A stretch of DNA of 64,000 nucleotides from Sphingomonas phyllosphaerae 5.2. Lineage in GTDB: Bacteria; Pseudomonadota; Alphaproteobacteria; Sphingomonadales; Sphingomonadaceae. The stretch lies in assembly GCF_000419605.1 (NCBI RefSeq), contig NZ_ATTI01000001.1, positions 2,204,501-2,268,500 on the forward strand. The letters are read 5' to 3'. Below are positions 9,201 through 18,100 of this stretch, in pieces; the stretch's first letter is position 1, and every line of letters starts with the position of its first letter. The position numbers and the translations under genes were made by a program. The notes under the pieces were generated by a model. It searched no databases. It saw only the letters and a list, made by a program, of their open reading frames with translations, and was not told the origin of the DNA.

Positions 9201-9278
9201 ACCGGGCTCGACGTGAACCCGGCGCTCTACGACACGCTCGGCCGCTTCTTCCGTGTCGGCGTGCGTGGACGGTTTTAG
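6270..9278 (+). CDS. TonB-dependent outer-membrane receptor (sugar/oligosaccharide type)
   Basis: This 1002-residue protein has a signal peptide (LALMLLATPAAAQ) and a TonB-box-like segment DIVVTGTRI near residue 70. The plug domain follows (LRGLGTIRTLTLLDGQRVVG, DIVTGGASASYGSDAVGGVI). A long beta-barrel ends in the aromatic terminus FFRVGVRGRF expected for BAM assembly. It imports a ligand across the outer membrane using ExbBD-TonB energy. The setting of polysaccharide-active proteins and gluconokinase points to a carbohydrate, but the ligand cannot be read from sequence. ATG 6270 is chosen because the signal peptide starts there. Confidence 0.9.
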   Translation: MGKARQSEKFGNATSTAALALMLLATPAAAQQAGALPESTRSAAPATPDTALTATTPAAQEDAPVAASDIVVTGTRITASGFNAPTPTTVIGEAQIQQNAQPNIFTTVAQLPSLQGSTGAATGTFSTSSGAQGLSSFSLRGLGTIRTLTLLDGQRVVGANVTGVPDISQFPQLLIKRVDIVTGGASASYGSDAVGGVINFITDTRFQGAKFNAQTGVSSYGDGGQALVQAALGKSFAGDRLHIVLSGEYAKDQGVGPGNFGETLASGRDWYRATTFVDTGVRDSTNPQFLVRDHGQAYKYTKYGLINNGPLQGIAFDGEGRPFAFNYGSNGVPAKNANGDVTGCYVGFCVGGDQSGHVGSGTSLQSGLERINGYTRIGYDIAPDTELYLTANIAQVKTNNQPNPGASKDNLVIQCVNPFLPLSVQSQCAGAGITQFRYGLSNAILPNIKVNTDRRQYRFVGGLKGKAEIFGDSWTYDLYYEHGINVTDINVDNISLNGRYNQAINAVRLNGEIVCADAAARANGCQPINIFGNFRPSAAALSYIVPENGPFQHTRQTQDAAAASISGTPIDLWAGPLAIAAGIEWRQEAYRVRADPYGAGISDLSPSSATYPADAALLPAGNNWYAGNYKNGSGKYNVVESFVELNLPLLDSDTLGRANVNGAGRATRYSTSGVVYAWKVGGTWDTPLSGFRLRAVTSRDVRAPNLSELFAAPTTTTVPNFTDPFNKTQVLIIQNTIGNTGLRPEIARSTELGAVLAQPSWLPGLSLSFDYYDIKVDDVVSSLSAQQIVNLCFEGNTDTCGAFNLQNAAGPNFVNVQAFNLASIQTRGFDIEASYQWKRPLGLDGNVTLRGLGTHVIEFVTDSGLTGVKPVDSAGANSGATPSWKWLAMQTFENDSFSLLLQERWFSDGVYGNQYVVCAPGTCPRSTNDNPTIDFNRMKGAFYFDIGATVNVTRQVSMFVKVDNVFDHDPEPSPQTNTGLDVNPALYDTLGRFFRVGVRGRF

Positions 9279-9357
9279 GAGGAGTTGGCGTTTCGAATCG
9301 GGGGGCATCGCGCCGGCCGGATAAGGCGCCGGTCCTCGGCCACGACAGCGCACGTGG

Positions 9358-9383
9358 CCGGCACGGCCCGCAGACCGTGCCGG
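9358..9383. terminator. Hairpin between convergent genes
   Basis: CCGGCACGG (9358-9366) and CCGTGCCGG (9375-9383) form a perfect 9-bp stem with an 8-base loop. It lies between the end of the TonB receptor and the end of the GH29 gene. There is no clear T-run, so termination is only plausible. Confidence 0.45.
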
Positions 9384-9408
9384 CTCACGACGTTCATGCC
9401 CTGGCGGT

Positions 9409-11115
9409 TCAGCCGGGTTCGCCCAGACTGCCCGCGGTGAGTCCATTCCCCTCGATCACCAGCGCAAGGCCGATCGGGTTGCGTCGCGCCGCCGGCACGT
9501 CGACCTCCAGCGCATCCGCGGTCCGCCGGAAGCGGAGCGGCGCATTGTCGCCCGGCAAGGTCACGCGGCGCACGTCGCCGCGCCCGATCGGCGTACCGCT
9601 CCCGAGCAGCGACAGGCGCACGATGCCGTCGTCCGGCCAGCCCAGCACCAGGGCGTGCACCGCCGCACCCTTGCGGACATAGCGGATGTCGCGCGCATTG
9701 TAGGGCGACACCGGTCCGCCCTCCGCGAACATGCCGGAGGCCGGACGGGTCGGCCCCTCCCCGTGCAGCCGCCACGGACGGCTGCCGTAGATCGCACTGC
9801 CATAGCGGCCCATCCAGGCGGCGATGTCCTCGACGATCCGCTCCTCCTTCTCGTCGATCGATCCGTCACCGCGCACGGGCACGCTGAGCAGCAGATTGCC
9901 GTTCTTCGACACGACGTCGCAGAGCGTGTGGATGACCGTGGCGGCGCTCTTGTAGCCATCGCGGTCGTACAGGGCACGATCGTAATGCCAGTTGCCGAGG
10001 CAGGTATCGGTCTGCCACGGATAGGTCTCGATGTGCGACTTGCCCCCGCGCTCGACATCCTCGACCAGCCCGAGGCGCTTCTCCGCCGGCACCATCTTAA
10101 CGTTCAGCACCGCTTCGAGCTTGCCGCCGTTCCACGCGCGATTGGCATTGTAGTAATGCGCCGCCATCTCCAGCCCGACTTCGTTGAACGGCAGGTCGAA
10201 ATTGTCGAGATAGATGAGATCCGGGCGATACTTCTCGACCAGCTCGCGACACCGCAGCGCCCAGTTGCGGACGAACGCCGCCGCCTCCGGCGCCGCCCAT
10301 TCGGTCCAGATGCGATCGGAGCGCTCATGGACGGCATTGGCTTCGGCGATCGTCCGGATGCCGTCGGGCAACGGGATTGTGCGGCCGGTGTAGAGCGTCT
10401 GCGGGTCCAGCCCCTGCCACGCCTTGCCGCGGCCATCCGCGGCGGTCAGGCGATAGGCGTCGTAACGCTCGCCGGCACGCGGCCCTTCGGGATCATAGCC
10501 GTAAGCGGTCTGATACCAGTGCCACGCGTGCGCGCTGTGGTTCGACACGCCGAAGCGCAGCCCCCGCTCACGCGCCAGCTTCTCCCAGATGCCGATGATG
10601 TCCTTCTTCGGCCCGATCCGCGTGGTGTTCCACGGGTGGTGGCTCGACGCGTAGGTATCGACATTGTCGTGGTGATTGGCCAGCGCCACGAAATACCTGG
10701 CGCCGGCTCGCTTGTAGAGGTCGAGCAGCCGCGCCGGGTCCCAGCGCTCGCCCTTCCACTTGCCGACGATCTCGATGAAGCCGACGTCGGCGGGGTGGCC
10801 GTATTTGGCGACATGTGCCTTATACGCCCGTGAGCCCTGCAGGTACATGTCCCGCGCGTACCAGTCGCCCTCCTCGGGCACGCATTGTGCGCTCCAATGC
10901 GCCCACATCCCGAACTTCGCGTCGCGGAACCAGTCGGGCGCGCGATAGCCGGCGACGAGCGACGGCCAATCCGGCGTGAACGGACGCGACGCCGCCGCGC
11001 CCTGTGCCATCGCCGCACCCTGTGCCATCGCCGCCCCGGGCACGCCGGCGCCGATGCCCGCCAGCCCTCCCGCCAATCCGATCGTGGAAAGTGCATCGCG
11101 GCGGTTCATGGTCAT
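9409..11115 (-). CDS. GH29 alpha-L-fucosidase, exported
   Basis: This 568-residue protein has a Tat-like signal (MNRRDALSTIGLAGG, twin arginine at residues 5-6). The GH29 pattern follows: WFRDAKFGMWAHWSAQCVPE, FVALANHHDNVDTYASSHH, FGVSNHSAHAWHWY, then PDLIYLDNFDLPF, where Asp304 fits the family nucleophile. SHIETYPWQTDTCLGNWHY and SKNGNLLLSVPVRGDGSID complete the catalytic domain, and a small beta domain follows. It should release terminal L-fucose from glycans in the periplasm. ATG 11115 has AGGAG seven bases upstream. The signal region carries a tandem GAAMAQ duplication. It lies downstream of a TonB receptor on the same strand, separated by a strong palindrome. Confidence 0.9.
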   Translation of the reverse strand: MTMNRRDALSTIGLAGGLAGIGAGVPGAAMAQGAAMAQGAAASRPFTPDWPSLVAGYRAPDWFRDAKFGMWAHWSAQCVPEEGDWYARDMYLQGSRAYKAHVAKYGHPADVGFIEIVGKWKGERWDPARLLDLYKRAGARYFVALANHHDNVDTYASSHHPWNTTRIGPKKDIIGIWEKLARERGLRFGVSNHSAHAWHWYQTAYGYDPEGPRAGERYDAYRLTAADGRGKAWQGLDPQTLYTGRTIPLPDGIRTIAEANAVHERSDRIWTEWAAPEAAAFVRNWALRCRELVEKYRPDLIYLDNFDLPFNEVGLEMAAHYYNANRAWNGGKLEAVLNVKMVPAEKRLGLVEDVERGGKSHIETYPWQTDTCLGNWHYDRALYDRDGYKSAATVIHTLCDVVSKNGNLLLSVPVRGDGSIDEKEERIVEDIAAWMGRYGSAIYGSRPWRLHGEGPTRPASGMFAEGGPVSPYNARDIRYVRKGAAVHALVLGWPDDGIVRLSLLGSGTPIGRGDVRRVTLPGDNAPLRFRRTADALEVDVPAARRNPIGLALVIEGNGLTAGSLGEPG

Positions 11116-11142
11116 CGCTGTCTCCTGTCGTTCGTTGTACCC

Positions 11143-11172
11143 GATCCCCCTCCGGCCGGCCGGAGGGGGATC
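11143..11172. terminator. Perfect 30-bp palindrome between TonB receptor and fucosidase
   Basis: GATCCCCCTCCGGCC (11143-11157) is followed directly by its exact reverse complement to 11172, giving a 15-bp stem with no loop. It lies just after the receptor stop (11179) and before the fucosidase start (11115). It may terminate or attenuate receptor transcripts and protect their 3' end. No T-run follows. Confidence 0.5.
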
Positions 11173-11178
11173 GACCGT

Positions 11179-13977
11179 TCAAAATCGAAAGTGCACCCCG
11201 GCGGTGATACGACGACCGATCTGCGAATTGATACGGGTCAATCCGAAACCATTCTCGGTCTTCTGCAACGCATCGAGCAGGTTGGTCACGTCGGCGCTCA
11301 ACGAGATCGCCGGCGTAAGCTGGTAGCTTACGGATGCGTCGATCTGACCATAGGCCGGGACGAAGGTACCATCGCCGAAATAGTTCGCGTCGCCTGACGA
11401 GAAGGTGCTGCGATAGGTGTAATTACCCCGTATGCCGATGCCGTATTTTTCGAAATAGCCGCCGGCATTGTAATTGTACTTGGATACACCGTTCAACGGA
11501 GCGCTGGGGCCGCCCTGGAACTGCGGGATCTGCGGTGCATCGATATAGGTGAAGCTGCCGAACACGCCAAAGCCATCGAAGGCTCCGCCGAGATACGACA
11601 GCGGTAGCTGCGCGGCCAGCTCCGCGCCCTTGATGTTGGCGGACTCCAGATTGAGCGGCTGGTTGCGGCGGAACTCCAGCGTCTGCGTGCCGCCGCCACG
11701 AAGTTGCGCCGTCAGCGTCTGCGTGACCTGCCCGTTGATGATGTAATTGGTCAGATGCTTGTAGAAGATTGCCGCCGATAGCAGCCCCTGCTTGGGCAGA
11801 TAATATTCCAGCGACAGATCCGCCTGGTCGGAAAGATACGGGGCCAGCGCCGGATTTCCCGAATTGATGCTGCGGACGTTCGCATTCACGCCGGTACCCG
11901 CCGACAGGCTGCCGAGACCGGGGCGACCGAGAACGCGCGCCAGTGCGCCGCGCACCACCACGTCGCTGGCCACTTCATACTTCACGTTGAAGCTGGGCAG
12001 GAGATAGCGGTAATCACCCTTCACCTGCGTCGGCACGCCCGTCGGAACGGTTGTGAACACACCGCCCGGTTCGATGATCAAGCCGTTGAGATCGGGCACC
12101 AACCCGCTCGACACGGTTTGCGTATCGACATAGCGGACACCGAAATTGCCACCCAATCGGCCGTCGGTCGACCCGAAGCCGGCCTGTGCGTAGACCGCCA
12201 TGGTGCGCTCGCCGACGTCGTAGCCGCTACCCGAGACGTCCTGCGGCGGCACGGCGCCGATGACGGTCGAATAGGGGATGATGCCGTAATAGGCATCGAG
12301 ATCGGTGACGAGATAGCTCGCGGGGTAATAAGGGATCTTGGTGTCGAAGGAGATCGGCTTCAGGATGTTCGTTGCGCGTACCGCACCGCTCGCCCCCTCG
12401 ACATTGGGAGCGAAGACCAGCTTGCCACCCGACAGGCGCGCCAGCGTCGCGGCGTTGGCGCTGGAGCGGGTGTCGACCGCAGTGTTGCGACGATCACCGT
12501 AATAGAGCCCCGCCTTCAGCGACTTCAGGAAGCCGGCGTCGAAGGTGTACTCGGCGTCGAGACGCCCTTCGTAGTTCCGATCCGAATTGCGGCCACCGAA
12601 GAAATCCTGCGACAGAAGGAAGAAGGTGGACGGGTCCAGGGGATCATAGCCGGCACCATAGGTGACCTTGGGTGGGCTACCCAATCCGTCCGGATGGGTG
12701 ATCGTGCCGACACCGCGGGATATCGTCGCGAAGCCATTGTTGAGGCTGTTGGTCGTCGAATTGAAATAGCTTGCCTGCCCGCTGACCTTCATGGCGCCGT
12801 CGGTGATATCGAAGCCCGCGGCATAGGAATTCAGGATCTTGCGACTGTCCTGCGAAAAGGTGGAGGCACGATGATCGAGACCGGTGGCGGTCATCGACGT
12901 CACGAAGCCCTGCGACCCCGAGAGGAGTTGCGGCACCAGGCTGGTGTCGATCGTGCTGGCGGTAACACCATAAGGCTGACCCGGCAGCGCCGGCGCGATA
13001 TTGGTGAAGCGCGTCGCATTCTCGTACCAGCGACCGGTGTCGCGAAAGTCCGAATGGAAATAGTCGGCGAAGACGTTGATGTTGTCGGCCGGCTTATATT
13101 GCAAGGCGCCGACGATCGACAAGCGCTTGCGGGTTCCCGGAAACGCCTGATAGGCCTGCGCGTGGTTGAACGTATACGTGTCACCGAAATCGCCGTCGCG
13201 ATTATAGTCGATCGGGGGATTGCGCCGGGCCTCGACGCCGGTTTCGGCACCATAACCCTCGTACGAGACTGCCAGGTATTTGCGTTGCTCGTAAGCGACG
13301 CCGACATTGATGCCGAAGGTCTTCGACGCGTTCGCGTAGTTCGCCAGCCCGGCGACGCGCGGCGACAGCTTGTCGGGGTTATCCTCGTACACACCCTCGA
13401 CGGTGCCATTGAAGCTGCTCTTGCCGATATCGAGTGGACGCGCGGTCCGGACGTTGATCGTGCCGGCCAGGCCGCCCTCGATCATGTCGGCGGTCGGTGA
13501 CTTCGCAACCTCCACTGCGCTGACAAATTCGGCCGACAACGAGGTGAAATCGAACGATCGGCTGCCGCCGCTGCCCAGCGTGCGACCGTTATACTGGGTT
13601 CGCGCGAAATCGGGCGCGAGCCCGCGAATGCTGACCGACGACCCTTCGCCGCGGCTGCGGGTGATCTGGACACCGGTAATCCGCTGCAGCGATTCTGCGA
13701 GGTTCTGGTCGGGGAACTTGCCGATATCCTCGGCGGAGATGCCGTCGCTGACGACATCGGCGTTGCGCTTCTGCTCGTTGGCGAGCTGCAGGGAGCGCCT
13801 GAACCCGGTCACGACGATGTCGGCGGGCTCCGCGGCATCGGCGCCCGGCGCGACGCCCGGCTCGGCCTGCGGGGCCACCGGAGCCGCCTGGGCCAGCACA
13901 TTCATGGGCCATGCCGCCACGCCCACGTAGAGCGCCGCTTTCAACGTACGCGCCACCACCGAACCAAGACCGATCAT
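11179..13977 (-). CDS. TonB-dependent receptor, sphingomonad oligosaccharide type
   Basis: The 932-residue product is taken from ATG 13977 because GGGAGG stands six bases before it; ATG 13983 is also in frame but too close. The signal peptide ends at VLAQA and the TonB box is DIVVTGFRRSLQLAN. The conserved segment GKFPDQNLAESLQRITGVQI identifies the receptor class usually paired with glycoside hydrolases in Sphingomonadales and Caulobacterales. The barrel ends RRITAGVHFRF. The FadR-type gene next door and the GH29 gene downstream suggest uptake of a fucose-containing oligosaccharide. It is closely related in motif order to the receptor at 26701. Confidence 0.91.
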   Translation of the reverse strand: MIGLGSVVARTLKAALYVGVAAWPMNVLAQAAPVAPQAEPGVAPGADAAEPADIVVTGFRRSLQLANEQKRNADVVSDGISAEDIGKFPDQNLAESLQRITGVQITRSRGEGSSVSIRGLAPDFARTQYNGRTLGSGGSRSFDFTSLSAEFVSAVEVAKSPTADMIEGGLAGTINVRTARPLDIGKSSFNGTVEGVYEDNPDKLSPRVAGLANYANASKTFGINVGVAYEQRKYLAVSYEGYGAETGVEARRNPPIDYNRDGDFGDTYTFNHAQAYQAFPGTRKRLSIVGALQYKPADNINVFADYFHSDFRDTGRWYENATRFTNIAPALPGQPYGVTASTIDTSLVPQLLSGSQGFVTSMTATGLDHRASTFSQDSRKILNSYAAGFDITDGAMKVSGQASYFNSTTNSLNNGFATISRGVGTITHPDGLGSPPKVTYGAGYDPLDPSTFFLLSQDFFGGRNSDRNYEGRLDAEYTFDAGFLKSLKAGLYYGDRRNTAVDTRSSANAATLARLSGGKLVFAPNVEGASGAVRATNILKPISFDTKIPYYPASYLVTDLDAYYGIIPYSTVIGAVPPQDVSGSGYDVGERTMAVYAQAGFGSTDGRLGGNFGVRYVDTQTVSSGLVPDLNGLIIEPGGVFTTVPTGVPTQVKGDYRYLLPSFNVKYEVASDVVVRGALARVLGRPGLGSLSAGTGVNANVRSINSGNPALAPYLSDQADLSLEYYLPKQGLLSAAIFYKHLTNYIINGQVTQTLTAQLRGGGTQTLEFRRNQPLNLESANIKGAELAAQLPLSYLGGAFDGFGVFGSFTYIDAPQIPQFQGGPSAPLNGVSKYNYNAGGYFEKYGIGIRGNYTYRSTFSSGDANYFGDGTFVPAYGQIDASVSYQLTPAISLSADVTNLLDALQKTENGFGLTRINSQIGRRITAGVHFRF

Positions 13978-14057
13978 CGACATCCTCCCACAAACGCAGG
14001 TTTTTCCCTGCTTTTGTAGGACATATACGTGAGAGGTCTGACATGTCAATCTTGCAT

Positions 14058-14103
14058 TATCAGATCACTAGAACCCCTAAGTGATAGCGTTATCAGACCA
14101 CTA
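14058..14103. promoter_or_regulatory. Direct repeats TATCAGAYCACTAG plus internal palindrome, candidate operator
   Basis: TATCAGATCACTAG at 14058-14071 is repeated as TATCAGACCACTAG at 14090-14103, 32 bases apart. TGATA-GCGT-TATCA at 14082-14095 is an inverted repeat. The second repeat includes the last codons and stop of the FadR-type gene. The sites lie upstream of the TonB receptor promoter region, where the adjacent FadR-type protein could act. Confidence 0.42.
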
Positions 14104-14917
14104 GCCTTCTATTTGCAGCGGCGCGCTTCTGGGCATTGGCGGCGGCCAATTTCTCGATCGCATCGTTTTCCGTGAAGACGAGAAGGTCATTCAGGACACG
14201 GTCGAGGTGCCCCAACATGGCGTCGCGTGCGGCGACGGGATTACGCGCCTTGATACCATCTAAAATCAGGCGATGGTCCGTCATGCGCGGCGTACCCCCG
14301 GCGGCAGTGATTCGTTGCAACATTGCGTTGCACAATGGCGAACGCGTGCGGATGTCCCACAACATCTCGATCATCAATACTATCGCATCATTCTGGGTGG
14401 CACGGGCGATTTCCATGTGAAACCGCCGATCGGCGGCCCAGTCGTTTTGTCGTGGCTCGTGATTTTCCAGTTCCATTGCCTGAAGTATCCGGTCCATCTC
14501 GGCGATCTGCTCATCGGTAGCCGCCAACGCGGCCAGCGCCGCCGCCTGAACCTCGATGATGCGCCGCGCCTCGGTGAGCTCGAACGCGCCGATATCCAGC
14601 GCGTTCGGCTGCGATTGCGGCAGCGCCGTCGCTCCGATCACGTAAAAGCCGGAACCTTGCCGGGCCTCGACCAGCCCGAGGATCTCCATCCCGATCAGGG
14701 CCTCTCGAATCGTCAGACGACTTACCGAGAAACGCTCCACCAGCACACGCTCGGGCGGAAGGCGGCTTCCGGCAGGGAAGACCCCTTCCGCTATCTCCTG
14801 CTGGAGGGTGTCGATGACGATCCGATACAGCTTGCCCGTACCGCTCGCAGTCTGACCAGACGCGGGGCCGGACGCTGCCGACTTGCGTTTCGGGCTGTTT
14901 TTCGCACGCTCGCTCAT
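14093..14917 (-). CDS. FadR-subfamily GntR transcriptional regulator
   Basis: The 274-residue protein carries a GntR winged helix at about 30-100 (LQQEIAEGVFPAGSRLPPER, SVSRLTIREALIGMEILGLV, RQGSGFYVIG). An FCD domain follows with metal-site histidines (DRRFHMEIARATQNDAIVLM, MTDHRLILDGIKA, DAMLGHLDRVL). The first 28 residues are a basic, Ser/Lys-rich extension. It is encoded directly upstream of the TonB receptor and GH29 fucosidase on the same strand, with repeat sequences in between. It is therefore the likely regulator of that unit; the ligand is probably a sugar acid, which is inference. Confidence 0.88.
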   Translation of the reverse strand: MSERAKNSPKRKSAASGPASGQTASGTGKLYRIVIDTLQQEIAEGVFPAGSRLPPERVLVERFSVSRLTIREALIGMEILGLVEARQGSGFYVIGATALPQSQPNALDIGAFELTEARRIIEVQAAALAALAATDEQIAEMDRILQAMELENHEPRQNDWAADRRFHMEIARATQNDAIVLMIEMLWDIRTRSPLCNAMLQRITAAGGTPRMTDHRLILDGIKARNPVAARDAMLGHLDRVLNDLLVFTENDAIEKLAAANAQKRAAANRRLVV

Positions 14918-15195
14918 GGCGCAGAGCTAACATGAGATGCGGTGCTCGTCATCAAAGCGACGTTAGCGTTAACGGCATGGTCGCGCGGGCAGCGCCGTCG
15001 TTTAGGGGAAAGCGGTGATGGGCCACGGACCGGCGTAGCGGATCGCGCGCAGGCGAAGCCGACCCCGCCGGCGATGCAGACCCTTCTGATTCCGGTCGCG
15101 TCGTGGCGGGATCGTCTACAAGGATCGCCTCCTGTGGCGGCTGCCGCCTCGTATGAAACGGCGGGGAGCGGGGGCTGCCGCTCCCGCACGCTCGC

Positions 15196-18100
15196 TCAGA
15201 CGAAGAACATCGGATCGCTGGCGATGCCATGCAGCGGCGTATCGAAGGCGTAGCTGGATGCGCCGACGTGATCGAGCGGACGATCGACATCGCGCAGGGC
15301 CGCGCCGCGTCCGTCGGCCAGCAAGTCATCGTCCTTGAAGAGCTTCATCCAGCCCTCTCCAGCGACGCTCGCCGCCCGGTCGGCGGTCTCGCCCTCGAAG
15401 ATCGAGTCCCCGGCGACGATGCGGTGCTGGACGCCGCCGTCGATGATCCCGAACGCCATGTCGCCGCCCTGCCCGCGTGGCCCCGGCCAGCCGATGTCCG
15501 CATCCGGCCCGCGCCCGGTGCCGAAGACGGGCTGATAGCGGCCGCCGTCCAGATCGTCGAAGCGTGCCTCGGCGAAGACGCCGAACGCGCCGTCGATCTC
15601 GGGAGTCGCCGGTTGCGGCGTCGTGATCGAGACGTCGCTGATCGTGCCGACCAGCGGCGTGGCGTGCGCCCCGCTGGACTGGCCGATATATGCCCTGGCG
15701 CGATCCACGTCGCGCGGGACGCCGCCCTGCCCCTCGCCGACCGGATGGCCGTCCTCGAAGATGCGCATCATGCCGTCGTCGGCGATGCTGGCGGTCCAGG
15801 TCGCCTGCTCGCCCTGCACGATCGCGTCCTTCGCGACGCCACGGTGCGTGATGCCACCCGCCACGACCTCGAAGCCCATGTCGTCGCCGGACCCGACCTG
15901 TCCAGGCCAGACGGTGTCCGATTGCTCGCCGTTGCCGGTGTCGAGGATCCGCCGGGAGTGACCACCCGCCAGATCGTCGAACGTCACCTTTGCGGTCGCG
16001 ACGAATGCGCCATCGATGTCGCGCGGCGGTGCACCGCTGTGGACGTAAAGGTCGGAGACCTCGCTGACCAGCGGCCGGTCGTTCGTCCACGGCAGGCTGC
16101 CGACGCGCTCTTCCAGCCCCGCAACGTCGCCGGGCACAACGCCCTCGAGCCTGGCGAGAAACGTGCCGTTCTTGAAGATCACCATCATCCCCGCGCCGTC
16201 GACGCTGACGGTCCACGTCGCCTGTTCGCCCTCGACGATCGCGTCCCTGGCGACCAGCTTGGACCCCGCCGAGCCGATGCGGATGCCGAACCCCATGTCC
16301 CTCGACGTGCCGATCTGGCCCAGCCAGATGTTGTCGGACGCCTTGCCGTTGCCGAAATCGAAGATGCGCTGGAACGGGCCAGCGTCGAGGTTGTCGAACC
16401 GCGCCGTGGCGGTCGCGGTGAACGCGCCGTCGATGTCGTATTTCGACGGCGCCGGTACCGTGGGCGTGACCGGTACCGTGGGCGTGACGGGTACCGTCGG
16501 CTCGACCGGCACCGTCGGCTCAACCGGCACCGTCGGCGTCACCGGCACCGTCGGCTCGACCGGCACCGTCGGCTCGACCGGTATCGTCGGCCCGACGGGT
16601 ATCGTTGGAGTGACCGGCACCGTCGGCTCAACCGGCACCGTCGGCGTCACCGGCACCGTTGGCTCAACGGGCACCGTTGGAGTGACCGGCACCATCGGCG
16701 TGACCGGCACCGTCGGCGTGACCGGCACCGTCGGCGTGACCGGCACCGTCGGCGCGACCGGTACCGTCGGCGTCACCGGCACCGTGGGCGTCACCGGCAC
16801 TGTGGGCGTGACCGGCACCGTCGGCGCGACCGGTACCGTCGGCGTCACCGGCACCGTGGGCGTGACCGGCACCGTCGGCGTCACCGGCACTGTGGGCGTG
16901 ACCGGCACCGTCGGCGTGACCGGTACCGTCGGCTCGACGGGTACCGTGGGCGTGACCGGTACCGTCGGTGGCGTCACCGGCACCGTCGGCGCGACCGGCA
17001 CCGTCGGCGTCACCGGGACCGTCGGCGTCACCGGTACCGTCGGCGCGACCGGTACCGTCGGCGCGACCGGCACCGTCGGCGCGACCGGTACCGTTGGAGT
17101 GACCGGCACCGTCGGCGTGACCGGTACCGTCGGCTCGACGGGTACCGTGGGCGTGACCGGCACCGTTGGAGTGACCGGCACCGTTGGAGTGACCGGCACC
17201 GTCGGCGTGACCGGTACCGTCGGCTCAATCGGCACCGTCGGCTCAACGGGCACCGTTGGCGTGACCGGCACCGTCGGCGTCACCGGTACCGTCGGCGCGA
17301 CCGGTACCGTTGGCGTGACCGGCACCGTCGGCGTCACCGGCACCGTTGGCGCGACGTAGACGTCGGCGGCGACGGGCGAGAGTGCCACCGTATGACTGGT
17401 CGTGCTGCCAACGGCGATCGCACCGAAGCGCGCCTTCAGGTTGGCCAGTACCGCCGCCACGCCCAGCGTGGCATCGTCGAAGCCGAGTTGCTCGATCGAG
17501 GTCAGCGTATCGATGGCTCCCGTCGCCGTGTCGCGGATCTTCAGCACGCCGTCCGCTACGGCGGCCGCGTCGTAGACGATCTCGTAACGCGTGCTCGTGC
17601 CCTCGAAGATGGCGCGGTCCACGCCGGCGCCGCCATCGAGGATGTCGGCGCCACTCCCGCCGACCAGCGTGTCGTCGCCGCCCATCCCCAGCAACGTGTC
17701 GTCGCCGCCATTGCCCTCCAGCCGGTTCGCGACATCGTTGCCGGTGATCCGGTCCGCACCGCTGCCGGCGATCGCATTCTCGATCACCGTTCCGCGCGCG
17801 ATCGCGAAGTTTCCGACGCCGCCGTCGATATCGGAGAAGGCACCTTCCCGCAGGTCGATGACCTGCCCGGCGCTGCGTTTGCTGAAGTTGAAGGTGTCGA
17901 TGCCGCCGCTGTCCACGATCGTGGACGCCGTCATGCGGTCCCCGTTTGTGCCCGCCTCCGTGACGGTGCGATCGTCGCCATAGGTGTCGTTCCCGGTCCG
18001 TACATTCGTTGGCACGCCGTACATTTTGTGGATGGCGACGATGTCGGCCATCATCGGCGTCACCGGCGTGGCCCAACTCGCCTGCGTGTACGGGTTCTGG

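Noticed and set aside
16453..17349. CRISPR-like periodic repeat
   Set aside because: The units are contiguous 18-base coding repeats without unique spacers, and no cas gene is present.
16163..17359. Plus-strand open frame of about 400 residues with (GTVGVT)n repeats
   Set aside because: It is the complement of the TVPVxP array in the M10 gene. It has no ribosome site, and its non-repeat parts have no motif, while the minus frame carries clear protease and RTX domains.
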